A DNA stretch of 64,000 nt from Arthrobacter sp. SLBN-112 (GTDB lineage Bacteria; Actinomycetota; Actinomycetes; Actinomycetales; Micrococcaceae), in the NCBI RefSeq assembly GCF_030944625.1, contig NZ_JAUSXY010000001.1, positions 1,240,001 through 1,304,000 on the forward strand, given 5' to 3'. A program made the translations under genes and the position numbers. The notes beneath the pieces are model-generated. The model made no database searches and was not told the DNA's origin. It worked only from the letters and a program-made list of their open reading frames with translations. This document shows, piece after piece, positions 1 to 8,614 of this stretch (position 1 is its first letter; each line of letters starts with the position of its first letter).

Positions 1-2
1 TC

Positions 3-344
3 GGCAAGCGCTCGTACTCACGGGCGGACTCCAGTCGCGAGGACCGCAAGCACCTGGTCAGCGTCCTCCCGGTCGACGGCACGCTCCGGCTGCCGGAAGG
101 CACCCAGCTCGTGGAGAAGGGCCGCTCCACCAACCCGGCCTACGGTCCTGTACCGATGGAGGGCTTCGTCACTTCCAGCTACCACAGCGCAGCGTTGGGC
201 AGGTCTTTTGGCCTGGCCCTGATCAAGAATGGCCGCAACCGCATTGGCGAAACCCTGGTGGCCGCCGCCGGCGACCAGTTGGTGGACGTGGTTGTTGCAG
301 AAACAGTGCTTTTTGACCCAGAAGGGACCCGTAAAGATGGCTGA
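3..344 (+). CDS. soxA: Sarcosine oxidase alpha subunit, C-terminal end (cut by window start)
   Basis: Only the last 113 codons are present. They read as the C-terminal aminomethyltransferase-like end of the large subunit of heterotetrameric sarcosine oxidase (or the homologous N-methylglutamate dehydrogenase), with the typical stretch [20 protein letters not shown] followed by a conserved [13 protein letters not shown]. The enzyme demethylates sarcosine to glycine, passing the methyl carbon to tetrahydrofolate as 5,10-methylene-THF. The gene overlaps the next by 8 bp, as usual for soxBDAG operons. The upstream subunits are outside the window. Confidence 0.9.
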   Translation, partial: GKRSYSRADSSREDRKHLVSVLPVDGTLRLPEGTQLVEKGRSTNPAYGPVPMEGFVTSSYHSAALGRSFGLALIKNGRNRIGETLVAAAGDQLVDVVVAETVLFDPEGTRKDG

Positions 345-981
345 AACAGCAGCATCCCCCACCCAGAGCTCCGCAGAGCAGAACAATTCGGCCCGTGTCA
401 GCCCGGCACGCCAGCTGGCGGAAGCCTTCGCCGCAGGTTCCCTGGCCGGAACCGTTGAGATCTCGGAAGTACCCTTCCTGACTATGGTGGGCCTCCGGGC
501 TGACGCAGGCTCGGACGAGGCAACGCGCCTGGCCGCCGTCACCGGCGGCGTGCCGGCCGGTTCCGGTGATGTGGTCAACTCCGGCGACACCTCGGTCCTG
601 TGGCTGGGCCCCTCGGAATTCCTGGTGGTGGCACCCACCGAGGCGCACGAATCCCTGGGCGGCCACCTGATCCCGGCCCTCCGGGAAGCACTTGGCACCG
701 GCGCAGGCCAGGTGGTGGATCTTTCCGCCAACCGGACCACGTTCGAGCTGGTTGGCCCCCGGGCCCGCGCCGTCCTGGAAAAGGGCTGCTCGCTGGACCT
801 GCACCCCCGGGTGTTCAAGGCAGGCACCGCCTTGTCCACCGAGATCGCGAACATCCCCGCCATCCTGTGGAAGACCGGCGAGGACTCCTTCCGGATCTTC
901 CCCCGGGCGTCGTTCGCCGAGTTCCTGGGCCGGTGGCTCCTGGACGCCATGCGGGAGTACGCCTCACCAGAGGTCCCCTGA
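337..981 (+). CDS. soxG: Sarcosine oxidase gamma subunit
   Basis: A 214-residue protein, the usual length for SoxG, the small subunit of the four-subunit sarcosine oxidase. It begins at ATG 337 inside the end of soxA. Recognisable family stretches are [51 protein letters not shown] and [20 protein letters not shown] longer reading upstream only repeats the soxA region in another frame, so the overlap start is preferred. It sits between soxA and sdaA and overlaps sdaA by one base, so the three are probably translationally coupled. Confidence 0.92.
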   Translation: MAETAASPTQSSAEQNNSARVSPARQLAEAFAAGSLAGTVEISEVPFLTMVGLRADAGSDEATRLAAVTGGVPAGSGDVVNSGDTSVLWLGPSEFLVVAPTEAHESLGGHLIPALREALGTGAGQVVDLSANRTTFELVGPRARAVLEKGCSLDLHPRVFKAGTALSTEIANIPAILWKTGEDSFRIFPRASFAEFLGRWLLDAMREYASPEVP

Positions 982-2411
982 TGGCGCTCAGCGTCCTGGA
1001 CCTGTTCTCTGTTGGCATCGGGCCCTCGTCGTCACACACGGTGGGCCCGATGCGGGCGGCCAAGCGCTTCGCCGATGGGCTGAAGGGCGACGGCCACCTG
1101 GCCTCCACCGTGCGCGTCCAGTCGGAACTTTTCGGTTCCCTGGGCGCCACGGGGCGCGGGCACGGCTCCGACAAGGCAGTGGTCCTGGGCCTGCAGGGCC
1201 TGGAGCCCGAAACAGTCAACACCTTCACGGCCGATGACCAGGTTGCGGCCGCCGCCCTGAACGCCGAGCTGCAGATCGCCGGCAGCCACCGCGTGGATTT
1301 CAACTGGGAAGAGGACGTGGTGCTGCACCGGCGCAAGTCCCTTCCCGCGCACCCCAACGGCATGACTTTCCGCGCCCTTGACCACACCGGCGCCGTACTC
1401 AGCGAACGGAGCTACTACTCCATTGGCGGCGGCTTCGTGGTGGACGGCGACGCCGAAGGGGCAGACAAGGTGGTGGCAGACGACACCGTGCTGCCCTACC
1501 CGTTCTCCACGGCGGACGAGCTGCTGCAGATCTGCAGCCGCGAGGGCATGTCCATTTCCGACGTCATGCTGGCCAACGAACTCACCTGGCACAGCGAAGC
1601 GGAGCTCCGGGAGAAGCTGCTGGGGCTCTGGGCCGTGATGCGCGAATGCGTGGAGAACGGCTGCAACGCCGAGGGCATCCTGCCGGGCGGCCTCAAGGTG
1701 CCCCGGCGCGCCCCCGGACTGTTCCGCACCCTGACCGCCTCCGCCGCGGCATCGGCGGAAGCCTCCGCCCAGGCGGCGGCAGCAACGCCGTCGCCCGTCC
1801 AGGCGCCGGCGGACCCGCTGCTGGCGATGGAATGGGTCAACCTGTTCGCGCTCGCCGTGAACGAGGAGAATGCCGCCGGCGGACGGATCGTCACCGCGCC
1901 CACCAACGGCGCGGCCGGAATTGTGCCTGCCGTCCTGCACTACTACGTGAAGTTTGTTCCAGGAGCGGGCGACGACGGTGTGGTCCGCTTCCTGCTGGCG
2001 GCGGCCGCCGTCGGAATCCTGTTCAAGACGAACGCCTCCATCTCAGGCGCCGAGGTGGGCTGCCAGGGGGAGGTGGGCTCTGCCTGCTCGATGGCCGCCG
2101 CCGGGCTCTGCGAAGTGCTCGGCGGGACGCCGGCGCAGGTGGAGAACGCCGCCGAGGTGGGAATCGAGCACAACCTGGGCCTGACCTGCGATCCCGTGGG
2201 CGGGCTGGTGCAGATCCCGTGCATCGAGCGGAACGCGATCGCCAGCGTGAAGGCGATCAACGCGGCCCGGCTGGCCCTGCACGGGGACGGGAGCCACAAG
2301 GTCTCGCTGGACAAGGCCATCAAGACCATGCGCGACACCGGAGCCGACATGAAAACCAAGTACAAGGAAACCTCCCGAGGAGGCCTCGCCGTGAATGTAA
2401 TCGAGTGCTGA
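981..2411 (+). CDS. sdaA: L-serine ammonia-lyase (L-serine dehydratase), single chain, iron-sulfur type
   Basis: A 476-residue protein that deaminates L-serine to pyruvate and ammonia using a 4Fe-4S cluster. The N-terminal beta-domain starts with the signature [15 protein letters not shown] at about residues 10-24. The C-terminal alpha-domain contains the cysteine-bearing segments [17 protein letters not shown] and [14 protein letters not shown], which supply cluster ligands in this family. An Ala-rich linker near residues 255-275 joins the domains. The ATG overlaps the soxG stop by one base. Placement after sarcosine oxidase makes sense: sarcosine-derived glycine plus methylene-THF gives serine, which this enzyme sends to pyruvate. 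Confidence 0.95.
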   Translation: MALSVLDLFSVGIGPSSSHTVGPMRAAKRFADGLKGDGHLASTVRVQSELFGSLGATGRGHGSDKAVVLGLQGLEPETVNTFTADDQVAAAALNAELQIAGSHRVDFNWEEDVVLHRRKSLPAHPNGMTFRALDHTGAVLSERSYYSIGGGFVVDGDAEGADKVVADDTVLPYPFSTADELLQICSREGMSISDVMLANELTWHSEAELREKLLGLWAVMRECVENGCNAEGILPGGLKVPRRAPGLFRTLTASAAASAEASAQAAAATPSPVQAPADPLLAMEWVNLFALAVNEENAAGGRIVTAPTNGAAGIVPAVLHYYVKFVPGAGDDGVVRFLLAAAAVGILFKTNASISGAEVGCQGEVGSACSMAAAGLCEVLGGTPAQVENAAEVGIEHNLGLTCDPVGGLVQIPCIERNAIASVKAINAARLALHGDGSHKVSLDKAIKTMRDTGADMKTKYKETSRGGLAVNVIEC

Positions 2412-2414
2412 GCC

Positions 2415-3311
2415 ATGACCATCACTGAAACCCATATCCCCACACCGAAGGCGCCAACCACTGTGGAACACGTCCTCACCCTGGACTGCCCGGAAGGCCC
2501 CGGCATTGTGCACGCCGTCTCCGGCTTCCTGCTGGAACACGGCTGCGACATCATCGACAACAAACAGTTCGGCGAACGCTCCGAAGGCCATTTTTTCATG
2601 CGTGTGCACTTCGCGTCCGAGGGTGACGAATCGACACTGCAGGTGCTGCGGGATTCGTTTGCCCCGGTGGCGGACAAGTTCGGCATGCGGTGGCAGCTGG
2701 AACGCCAGGGATCCAAGCGCAAAGTGCTGATCATGGTGTCCAAGTTTGGGCACTGCCTCAACGACCTCCTGTTCCGCGCCCGGATGGGCGAACTGCCGGT
2801 GGACGTGGTGGCCGTAGTGTCCAATCACCTGGACCACCAGGCACTGGTGGAGTGGCACGGCATCCCGTTCCACCACATCCCGGTCACGGCCGCCACCAAG
2901 CCCGAGGCCGAGGCGAAACTCATGGAACTGGTGGACGGGCTCGACGTGGAACTGGTGGTGCTGGCCCGCTACATGCAGGTGCTCAGCGACGACCTGACCC
3001 GGCAGTTGGACGGCCGGGCCATCAACATCCACCACTCGTTCCTGCCCAGCTTCAAGGGCGCCAAGCCGTACCACCAGGCCTATGCGCGGGGTGTCAAGAC
3101 CGTGGGCGCCACGGCGCATTACGTCAACGCCGAACTCGATGAGGGGCCCATCATCGCGCAGCAGGTGGTGGAAGTGGACCATACGTACGGGCCCGAGGAC
3201 CTGGTGGCCGCCGGCCGTGACACCGAATGCAAGGCCCTCTCCAACGCGGTCAAGTGGCACTGCGAAGGCCGGGTCCTCCTGCAGGGCAACCGCACAGTGG
3301 TGCTGCGGTAG
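2415..3311 (+). CDS. purU: Formyltetrahydrofolate deformylase
   Basis: A 298-residue protein, standard PurU length, that hydrolyses 10-formyl-THF to formate and THF. The N-terminal third is an ACT-like regulatory domain (LTLDCPEGPGIVHAVSGFLL). The C-terminal formyltransferase domain has INIHHSFLPSFKGAKPYHQA with the conserved Asn and His, and a later conserved Asp in LDEGPIIAQQ. It lies 3 bp after sdaA in the same operon. In a sarcosine operon it would recycle THF and drain excess one-carbon units as formate. Confidence 0.95.
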   Translation: MTITETHIPTPKAPTTVEHVLTLDCPEGPGIVHAVSGFLLEHGCDIIDNKQFGERSEGHFFMRVHFASEGDESTLQVLRDSFAPVADKFGMRWQLERQGSKRKVLIMVSKFGHCLNDLLFRARMGELPVDVVAVVSNHLDHQALVEWHGIPFHHIPVTAATKPEAEAKLMELVDGLDVELVVLARYMQVLSDDLTRQLDGRAINIHHSFLPSFKGAKPYHQAYARGVKTVGATAHYVNAELDEGPIIAQQVVEVDHTYGPEDLVAAGRDTECKALSNAVKWHCEGRVLLQGNRTVVLR

Positions 3312-3333
3312 CCCGACCTAATTGAACACTGTC

Positions 3334-3379
3334 AGCGCGGCTGGCTTCCCCTCCCGGGGCGGCCGGCCGCGCTTTGTTG
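3334..3379 (+). terminator. Probable terminator after purU
   Basis: A stem of AGCGCGGC (3334-3341) and GCCGCGCT (3366-3373), with a GC-rich loop, is followed by TTGTTGT. It starts 22 bp after the purU stop. The remaining sequence up to 3497 shows no gene; a GAAGGA ribosome-binding site precedes the permease start. Confidence 0.5.
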
Positions 3380-3497
3380 TGTCCGCTGCGCTGACCGACA
3401 ACAACTGATCGCTGGTGGACAAGGCGGAAACGGCTGCCGCTGCCAAGCTGGATTCCACAGCAATTTTCCCGAGCTCATGACCGTTAAGAAGGATCAA

Positions 3498-4976
3498 ATG
3501 AGTATTTCGAATTTCCGAGACCCGGACCGCTGACGCTCCGGCCAAGGAGCATTCCACCGCCCTCCGCGCCGGCAGCATCGGCGTGCTCGGCATCCTGTTC
3601 TTCGTCCTGTCCGCCCAGGCGCCCCTCACGGGGATCGTGGGCGCCTCGCCCCTCGCGGCGGCGCTGGGCAACGGCGCCGGCGCCCCGGGCGCCTACCTGA
3701 TCGTCGGCGTCGTCATCGTGATCTTCGCCGTCGGCTTTGTCGCCATGAGTCGCAAGATCCAGGCCAACGGCGCCTTTTACGCCTACGTGACTGCAGCATT
3801 CGGCCGGCGGACCGGAGCGGGGGCGGCCTGGCTGGCCCTGTTGGCCTACAGCACTGTCCAGGCCGCCATGTACGGGCTGTACGGTGCTGCCTTCTCCGGC
3901 CTCCTGGCGTCGATCGGCCTGGCCATTCCCTGGTGGCTGCTGGCCGTGGCCACCATGGCCGGAGTCCAGGTGCTGGGCTCCCTCAACATCGAACTCGGCG
4001 CCCGCGTCCTGGCCGTGCTGGTTGGCCTTGAGGTGACCATCCTGCTGATGTTCGGGTTCACGGTGCTGTTCCACGGCGGCGGCCCGGAGGGCATCAGCGT
4101 CGCGGCGTCCTTTTCCCCGGAGGCCATCGGCGCAGGCGCCCCCGGCGTTGCGATCATGTTCGCGGTGGCGTCCATGTTCGGCTTCGAGTCCACTGCCATC
4201 TATTCTGCCGAGGCAAAGGATCCGCACCGCACCGTGGCCAGGGCAACCTACCTGTCGGTCGGGGTGATCTCGGTGTTCTTCGCCTTTATCTCCTGGATGC
4301 TGGTCAGCTACTACGGGCCTTCGCAGGTGATGGATGCCGCCGGTGCCGCGCTCGAGTCAGGGGATGCCACCTCCTTTGTGCTGGGTCCGCTGGTGGATTT
4401 GTTCGGACCCTGGGCGGGCATCGTGGCCGGCATTCTGCTGGTCACCTCCCTGCTGGCCGGCATCATCGCCTTCCACAACGGCATCAACCGCTACCTGCAC
4501 TCCCTGGCCCTGCGCGCGGTTCCATGCCGGCCGTCCTGGCCCGGACCAACCGGCACCGGGCACCTGCGGCGGCCGCCTGGGTCCAGTCCGCCACCGCCGT
4601 CGTCCTGGTGGTGCCGTTCGCCATCCTGGCGATGGACCCCGTACTGACCCTGTTCTCCTGGTTCAGCGGCCTGGCTGTGGCGGCCCTGCTGGTGCTGTAC
4701 ATGCTGTGCTCGGCGGCCGTCGTCGCCTTCTTCCGCCGGGAGCGCGCGGGCGCCCAGCTGTGGCAGACCCGGATCGCCCCGGCCGTGGCGGCGGTCCTGC
4801 TGGCGTGGGTCCTGTACCTGGTGGTCAGCAATTTCACGGCCCTCATCGGCGGCAGCGCCGAGACGGCCACGGCCCTGCTCGCGGCGGTCCCGCTGGTCTT
4901 CCTGGCCGGCGTGTTGGTGGAGTGGGTCATCCAGCGCCGCCACCACCCCGCCTCCCTGGGCCACGCGCTCACTTAG
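3498..4976 (+). pseudogene. APC-family amino acid permease, two frameshifts
   Basis: A twelve-helix-type amino acid/polyamine/organocation permease. Translation starts at ATG 3498 behind GAAGGA but runs into a stop after 11 codons. Removing one T from the run at 3512-3514 restores MSISNSETRTADAPAK joined to the main frame (APC start region AGSIGVLGILFFVLSAQAPL). A second break lies at 4512-4517, where a repeated GC dinucleotide shifts the frame; dropping two bases joins NRYLHSLALRG to SMPAVLARTNRHR and the reading continues to 4976. The reconstructed protein is about 490 residues. Its position after sox-sdaA-purU suggests uptake of sarcosine, glycine, serine or a related amine, but the substrate cannot be read from sequence. 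The insertions may be true mutations or sequencing errors. Confidence 0.85.
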
Positions 4977-5598
4977 CAGGCGCAGGATCTCCGGCACTGG
5001 CCCGGCGCGGAACTTTCTGTCCGCGCCGGGCCATTGCGCGTGCCGCGACGAACAGCGTGGCCCCGCCCAGCGCAGCACCCCACGCCGCGGCGGGGGAGAC
5101 GGGCCAGAACCCCGCCAGGCCAAGGAGCGCCGGAACCGTGGCCGACGCCGGGCTCGCCAGCACCAGGGCCCAGCCCGTGAACCGCTCCAGCCGCACAGCA
5201 TCCAGGGCCAGGCAGGCGAACAGCAGGGCCCACAGCACGGACCAGCACACCCACAGCACCGCAAGCAGAGGGTCGGTGCCCAGCCAGGCAACCGCCAGCA
5301 GCACGCCGCAGAACGCCACCAGCCCGCAGAACCAGCCCAGCCCGCGGGACCCGAGTGCCAGCAGCACGTCCAATCCCGAGTACAGGTAGGTGGCTCCGAA
5401 CAGGAACATGCCGGCCGCCGTCAGGAGCCGTGCCGGAGCGTTCCCGGCGGCAGAGACGTAGACGACGCCGAGCACCAGCTGGGTGCCTCCAACCAGCAGG
5501 TTGAGGGCAGCGGCGTCGCGGCGGGGAACGTGCCCGAGGGTCGCCAGGCCGTTGGCCAGCAGTGCGGCACCGGAGAGCAGGAGGCAAATGAAGGGCAT
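4969..5598 (-). CDS. AmiS/UreI-family urea or short-chain amide channel
   Basis: A 209-residue, almost wholly hydrophobic protein with about six to seven membrane helices. The N-terminus (LLLSGAALLANGLATLGHVP) and GATYLYSGLDVLL match the AmiS/UreI family of urea and amide channels. Its 3' end overlaps the end of the frameshifted permease by 8 bp (convergent genes). No urease or amidase gene is adjacent. The AraC regulator upstream on the same strand may control it. No good ribosome-binding site precedes the ATG, so the start is less certain. Confidence 0.8.
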   Translation of the reverse strand: MPFICLLLSGAALLANGLATLGHVPRRDAAALNLLVGGTQLVLGVVYVSAAGNAPARLLTAAGMFLFGATYLYSGLDVLLALGSRGLGWFCGLVAFCGVLLAVAWLGTDPLLAVLWVCWSVLWALLFACLALDAVRLERFTGWALVLASPASATVPALLGLAGFWPVSPAAAWGAALGGATLFVAARAMARRGQKVPRRASAGDPAPAK

Positions 5599-5626
5599 CA
5601 GCGGGCCCCGGGCCTATCAAGTACCG

Positions 5627-5652
5627 TCAGGTGAAACTTCTTTGTCACCTGA
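5627..5652. promoter_or_regulatory. Inverted repeat upstream of the AmiS/UreI gene
   Basis: TCAGGTGA (5627-5634) and TCACCTGA (5645-5652) form a perfect 8-bp inverted repeat with a 10-bp spacer, so arm centres are 18 bp apart. It lies 29 bp upstream of the channel start and 75 bp beyond the stop of the AraC gene. There is no T-tract on either side, which favours an operator over a terminator. Which protein would bind is inference. Confidence 0.5.
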
Positions 5653-5726
5653 GGGACGTTAGCCGAAGCGGTGACGGAGCGCCCAGTGGGCCCTGGTCGT
5701 AATCGGTGGGAAAGGCCCGGCGCCGG

Positions 5727-6698
5727 CTAGGAGCTTTTACGCCACTCGCTGGGCGAGACCCCGAAAGCATCCCGGAAGGTGCGGCTGAAGTGGGCGGCGT
5801 CGAGGAAACCCCAGCGGGCCGCAACCGCGCCGACGGGCTGTCCCGCGTGCAGCGGGTCCCGAAGTTCGCGGCGGGCCCCCTCGAGCCGTTGGGTCCGGAT
5901 CCAGCTGGCTACCGTGGTTCCGGACTCGTGAAAGACGTTGTGCAGGTGCCGGGTGGAGATGAAATGCGCCGCCGCAATACCCGCCGGGGACAGCAGCGGG
6001 TCAGAGAGGTTCGCCTCGATGTACTCGCGGACCGAGACGGCCAGCAGCGCCTGCGGCTTCATCCGGTCCGGCTTAATATCCATTTCGGCATGCAGCATGG
6101 TGGACACCAGGTCAAGGGCGTTCGTTGCCAGCCGGGAGCCGCTGGGTCCATTCAGGACGTCCAGGTTTTCCGACAGCTGGCGGATGAACTGTCCAACGAG
6201 CCCGCTCAGGCCTCTGTTGCCCATGCGCACGGCGGCCAGCTGCCCCACATAGTCTGCGGGCAGGGACACGGCGTCGCAGGGGAACATCAGCACCATGATC
6301 CGTGTCTTGTCCTCGAACGCGAGGGTGTACGGCCGGTTGGTGTCGTAGATGGCGAGGTCCCCGGGCTCAAGCACGGCTTCCCGGTTGTCCTGGACCAGCA
6401 GGCCGGTGCCTTCCAACTGCAGGTTGAGCTTGAAGTAGCGTTCATGGGCCTGCGCGATCAGGGCCGGGGTGCGGTGGACCTCGTGCGAGGTGGCGGTCAC
6501 TTCAACAATGGACATCCGGTCCAGTACCCGGGAGCGCATCCGGCCCTGGAAGCCATCCACGTCAGCTGTTTGGGCGGTGAGGGGTACGAAGGACTCCGCC
6601 ACCAGGTGCTTCCAATGGTCGAAGGATGCCGCAACGCTCGAGGTGACGTCTTGGCGTTCGGGCCGGGCAGAGGCCCCGGCTGTAGCTGCTGCTGGCAT
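5727..6698 (-). CDS. AraC-family transcriptional regulator
   Basis: A 323-residue regulator. The N-terminal two thirds resemble the AraC-binding-like ligand domain (PF14525 type), and the C-terminal hundred residues carry two helix-turn-helix units (ISTRHLHNVFHESGTTVASW and VGAVAARWGFLDAAHFSRTF, then FGVSPSEWR). The start at 6698 was chosen because GAGGAA sits just upstream; a longer reading to 6794 runs into the promoter. It is on the same strand as the channel gene and divergent from the DUF1345 gene. Confidence 0.85.
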   Translation of the reverse strand: MPAAATAGASARPERQDVTSSVAASFDHWKHLVAESFVPLTAQTADVDGFQGRMRSRVLDRMSIVEVTATSHEVHRTPALIAQAHERYFKLNLQLEGTGLLVQDNREAVLEPGDLAIYDTNRPYTLAFEDKTRIMVLMFPCDAVSLPADYVGQLAAVRMGNRGLSGLVGQFIRQLSENLDVLNGPSGSRLATNALDLVSTMLHAEMDIKPDRMKPQALLAVSVREYIEANLSDPLLSPAGIAAAHFISTRHLHNVFHESGTTVASWIRTQRLEGARRELRDPLHAGQPVGAVAARWGFLDAAHFSRTFRDAFGVSPSEWRKSS

Positions 6699-6864
6699 GG
6701 AAGTTCCTCGCGACGGATGGCCACCTGATGTTCCCCCGGCCTGTGTCCTGCGACACAGTATGTTCAGGTTAGCGCCAGCGCAATCTTTTTTCAACGGTTG
6801 GCGAAAAAAGATGTCTGAAGCGGCCTGTCAGGTGTTTCCAAGCTTGCCGTGGCATGATCCGCGC

Positions 6865-7539
6865 ATGAATGCCGTTGCCGCGTCCCAGGATCGCCACCAC
6901 AACTTCAATTCCCCCGCGCACCACTCCCGGCTGCGGATGGTGGTGATGCTCGCTGTCGGCGTGGTGGTGGCGCTGGCTGTCGGAGCGCTTGGCCGCTGGG
7001 CCTATGCGCCCGCCCTTGGCTGGGCGGCCGCTTCCGCAACGTACCTGATCTGGGTATGGAGCGTCATCCGGCACATGGGCCCGGGCGCTACGGCGGCCCA
7101 CGCCCGGCGGGAGGATCCGGGCCGGGTCTTTTCGGACACCCTGGTCCTCAGTGCCACGGTGGCCAGCTTTGCCGGAGTGGCCCTGATCCTGCTGGACGCC
7201 TCCAATTCGCAGGGCATGAGCAAGGACGCCACGGTGGCCATGGCCCTGGGCAGCATCGCGTTGTCCTGGTTCCTGGTCCACACGTTGTTCACCCTCCGCT
7301 ACGCGGCCATCTACTACCGCGACGGGACCGGCGTTGATTTCAATGAGGAAACCCAGCCCCGGTATGCAGACTTCGCGTACCTGGCCTTCACCGTCGGCAT
7401 GACCTTCCAGGTATCGGACACCGACCTGAAAACCAACGCCATCCGCTCAACGGTCCTGCGGCAGGCCCTGCTGTCCTACCTGCTGGGGGCCATCGTGCTG
7501 GCAACCACCATCAACCTGGTGTCGGGACTCATCCACTAA
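6865..7539 (+). CDS. DUF1345 membrane protein
   Basis: A 224-residue integral membrane protein of the DUF1345 family, with about five helices and the family features SWFLVHTLFTLRYAAIYY and YADFAYLAFTVGMTFQVSDT. Its function is not known. It is transcribed divergently from the AraC gene and ends at a strong terminator. The ATG at 6865 is the first plausible start; frames upstream run antisense to the AraC gene. Confidence 0.85.
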   Translation: MNAVAASQDRHHNFNSPAHHSRLRMVVMLAVGVVVALAVGALGRWAYAPALGWAAASATYLIWVWSVIRHMGPGATAAHARREDPGRVFSDTLVLSATVASFAGVALILLDASNSQGMSKDATVAMALGSIALSWFLVHTLFTLRYAAIYYRDGTGVDFNEETQPRYADFAYLAFTVGMTFQVSDTDLKTNAIRSTVLRQALLSYLLGAIVLATTINLVSGLIH

Positions 7540-7577
7540 TCGCGCTTACTGCCTGGGCGTTGGGTCCTTAAGCGCCA

Positions 7578-7612
7578 ACGGGTGCAGCTCCGATTGGAGC
7601 TGCACCCGTTTT
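7578..7612 (+). terminator. Strong intrinsic terminator between converging genes
   Basis: A perfect 14-bp stem, 7578-7591 with 7596-7609, with a GATT loop and the core GGTGCAGCTCC, ends in TTTT. It lies between the DUF1345 gene and the convergent CsbD gene and could serve both strands. Confidence 0.9.
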
Positions 7613-7624
7613 GTGAGGCGTCAA

Positions 7625-7801
7625 TTAATCCTTCTTGAACGCATCCTTGACGTGCTCGCCGGCCTGCTTCAGGTCGGATTTTGCCTGGTCGGTCTGGCCT
7701 TCAGCCTTCAGGCTTTCATCGCCCGTGGCGTTGCCGGCAGCTTCCTTGCCCTTGCCGCCAAGCTTCTCTGCAGCGTTGCCGATCTTGTCGTCCAAACCCA
7801 T
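7625..7801 (-). CDS. CsbD-family stress protein
   Basis: A 58-residue hydrophilic protein, MGLDDKIGNAAEKLGGKGKE onward, of the CsbD type: Lys/Ala/Gly-rich and without hydrophobic segments. Such proteins are induced by general stress; their molecular role is unclear. The start is fixed by AAGGAG eight bases before the ATG at 7801; longer readings are not supported. It is followed by the terminator at 7578-7612. Confidence 0.88.
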   Translation of the reverse strand: MGLDDKIGNAAEKLGGKGKEAAGNATGDESLKAEGQTDQAKSDLKQAGEHVKDAFKKD

Positions 7802-7886
7802 GGAGATGCTCCTTACAGTTCGTGCTCGCTCCGGTCTGCACCAGAACCTGACCACACAATAGTAAGCATACTTTCGAGTTAGCGGC

Positions 7887-8492
7887 TCATTTGCCGCCCG
7901 GAATTTTGCCCAGCAGGGCGAGGTAGCCTTCCAGTTGCGCGGCGTGGCCGAACTCCAGCTGGCCCTCCGGGGCAAGGGCTGCCTCAATCTGGGTCCCCAG
8001 CAGCATGTTCAGCAGCTGGCCGGCGAGGACGGAGTCGGCGACGCCGGCACTGACGTCGCCGCTGTTCCTTGCCTCTGCCAGGTAGCGGCAGATGGCGGCC
8101 AGCCATTCCGCCATGGATTCGCGGTGGATTTCCGCCTTCCGCGGATCGTTGACCGCCTTCTGCCAGAACGGGATGACCACCCGGGCTTCGTTGATGCGCT
8201 CCTCGTCGAGGGGGAGTACTTCGAGGCAGAAAGCCCGCAGTGCATCCAGCCCGGTCTTGCCTGCCGCCACCTGGGCGATACGCTGGTTGGTCCGGTTGAA
8301 GACGTGGCTGAAGGCGAACTCGAGCAGCGTGTCCTTTGTGGGGAAGTAGGGTTTCAGGGCGCCGTTGGCGAAGCCTGCCTCCATGGCAATCTCGCGCATG
8401 GTGGCGCTTTCGAGGCCTTGGCGGGCGATGATCCGCCAGGTGGCATCCACGAGTTCCAGGCGGCGCTCGTCATGGTCAACTATCTTCGGCAC
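7887..8492 (-). CDS. TetR-family regulator of the amine oxidase
   Basis: A 201-residue repressor with the N-terminal TetR helix-turn-helix at about residues 10-55 (SATMREIAMEAGFANGALKP, then YFPTKDTLLEFAF), and a BetI-like C-terminal ligand domain. It is divergent from the copper amine oxidase gene, with a 32-bp palindrome between them. This gives a simple model: repression released by an amine or its aldehyde. The effector is inference. Confidence 0.88.
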   Translation of the reverse strand: MPKIVDHDERRLELVDATWRIIARQGLESATMREIAMEAGFANGALKPYFPTKDTLLEFAFSHVFNRTNQRIAQVAAGKTGLDALRAFCLEVLPLDEERINEARVVIPFWQKAVNDPRKAEIHRESMAEWLAAICRYLAEARNSGDVSAGVADSVLAGQLLNMLLGTQIEAALAPEGQLEFGHAAQLEGYLALLGKIPGGK

Positions 8493-8546
8493 GCGGCCAC
8501 TCCCCGGAAATTTCTTTGCCCAACCTCTTGTGAGCCATGTTACGGA

Positions 8547-8578
8547 CGTTTATTCTCTACAACTATAGAAAATAAACG
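8547..8578. promoter_or_regulatory. TetR operator candidate, 32-bp palindrome
   Basis: CGTTTATTCTCTA at 8547-8559 is matched by its inverse at 8566-8578 with one mismatch in 13 (C8555 against A8570), separated by 6 bp. It is AT-rich against a GC-rich background. It lies 55 bp from the TetR start and 37 bp from the amine oxidase start, so one bound repressor could block both divergent promoters. Confidence 0.8.
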
Positions 8579-8614
8579 CAATGGCCGGCGACGGCCCGGA
8601 CAAAGGTTCCCCCA

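Noticed and set aside
229..336. Upstream extension of soxG.
   Set aside because: It lies wholly within soxA in another frame and is Trp/Pro-rich; the overlap start at 337 matches the family.
1032..1940. Several long minus-strand open frames over sdaA, purU, glxD and the MFS genes.
   Set aside because: They are His/Gly/Val/Arg-rich mirror frames of high-GC codon use on the opposite strand, with no ribosome-binding sites or recognisable domains.
3312..3497. Possible glycine riboswitch near the sarcosine/serine genes.
   Set aside because: No tandem glycine aptamer features were recognised; only a terminator-like hairpin and a ribosome-binding site were seen.
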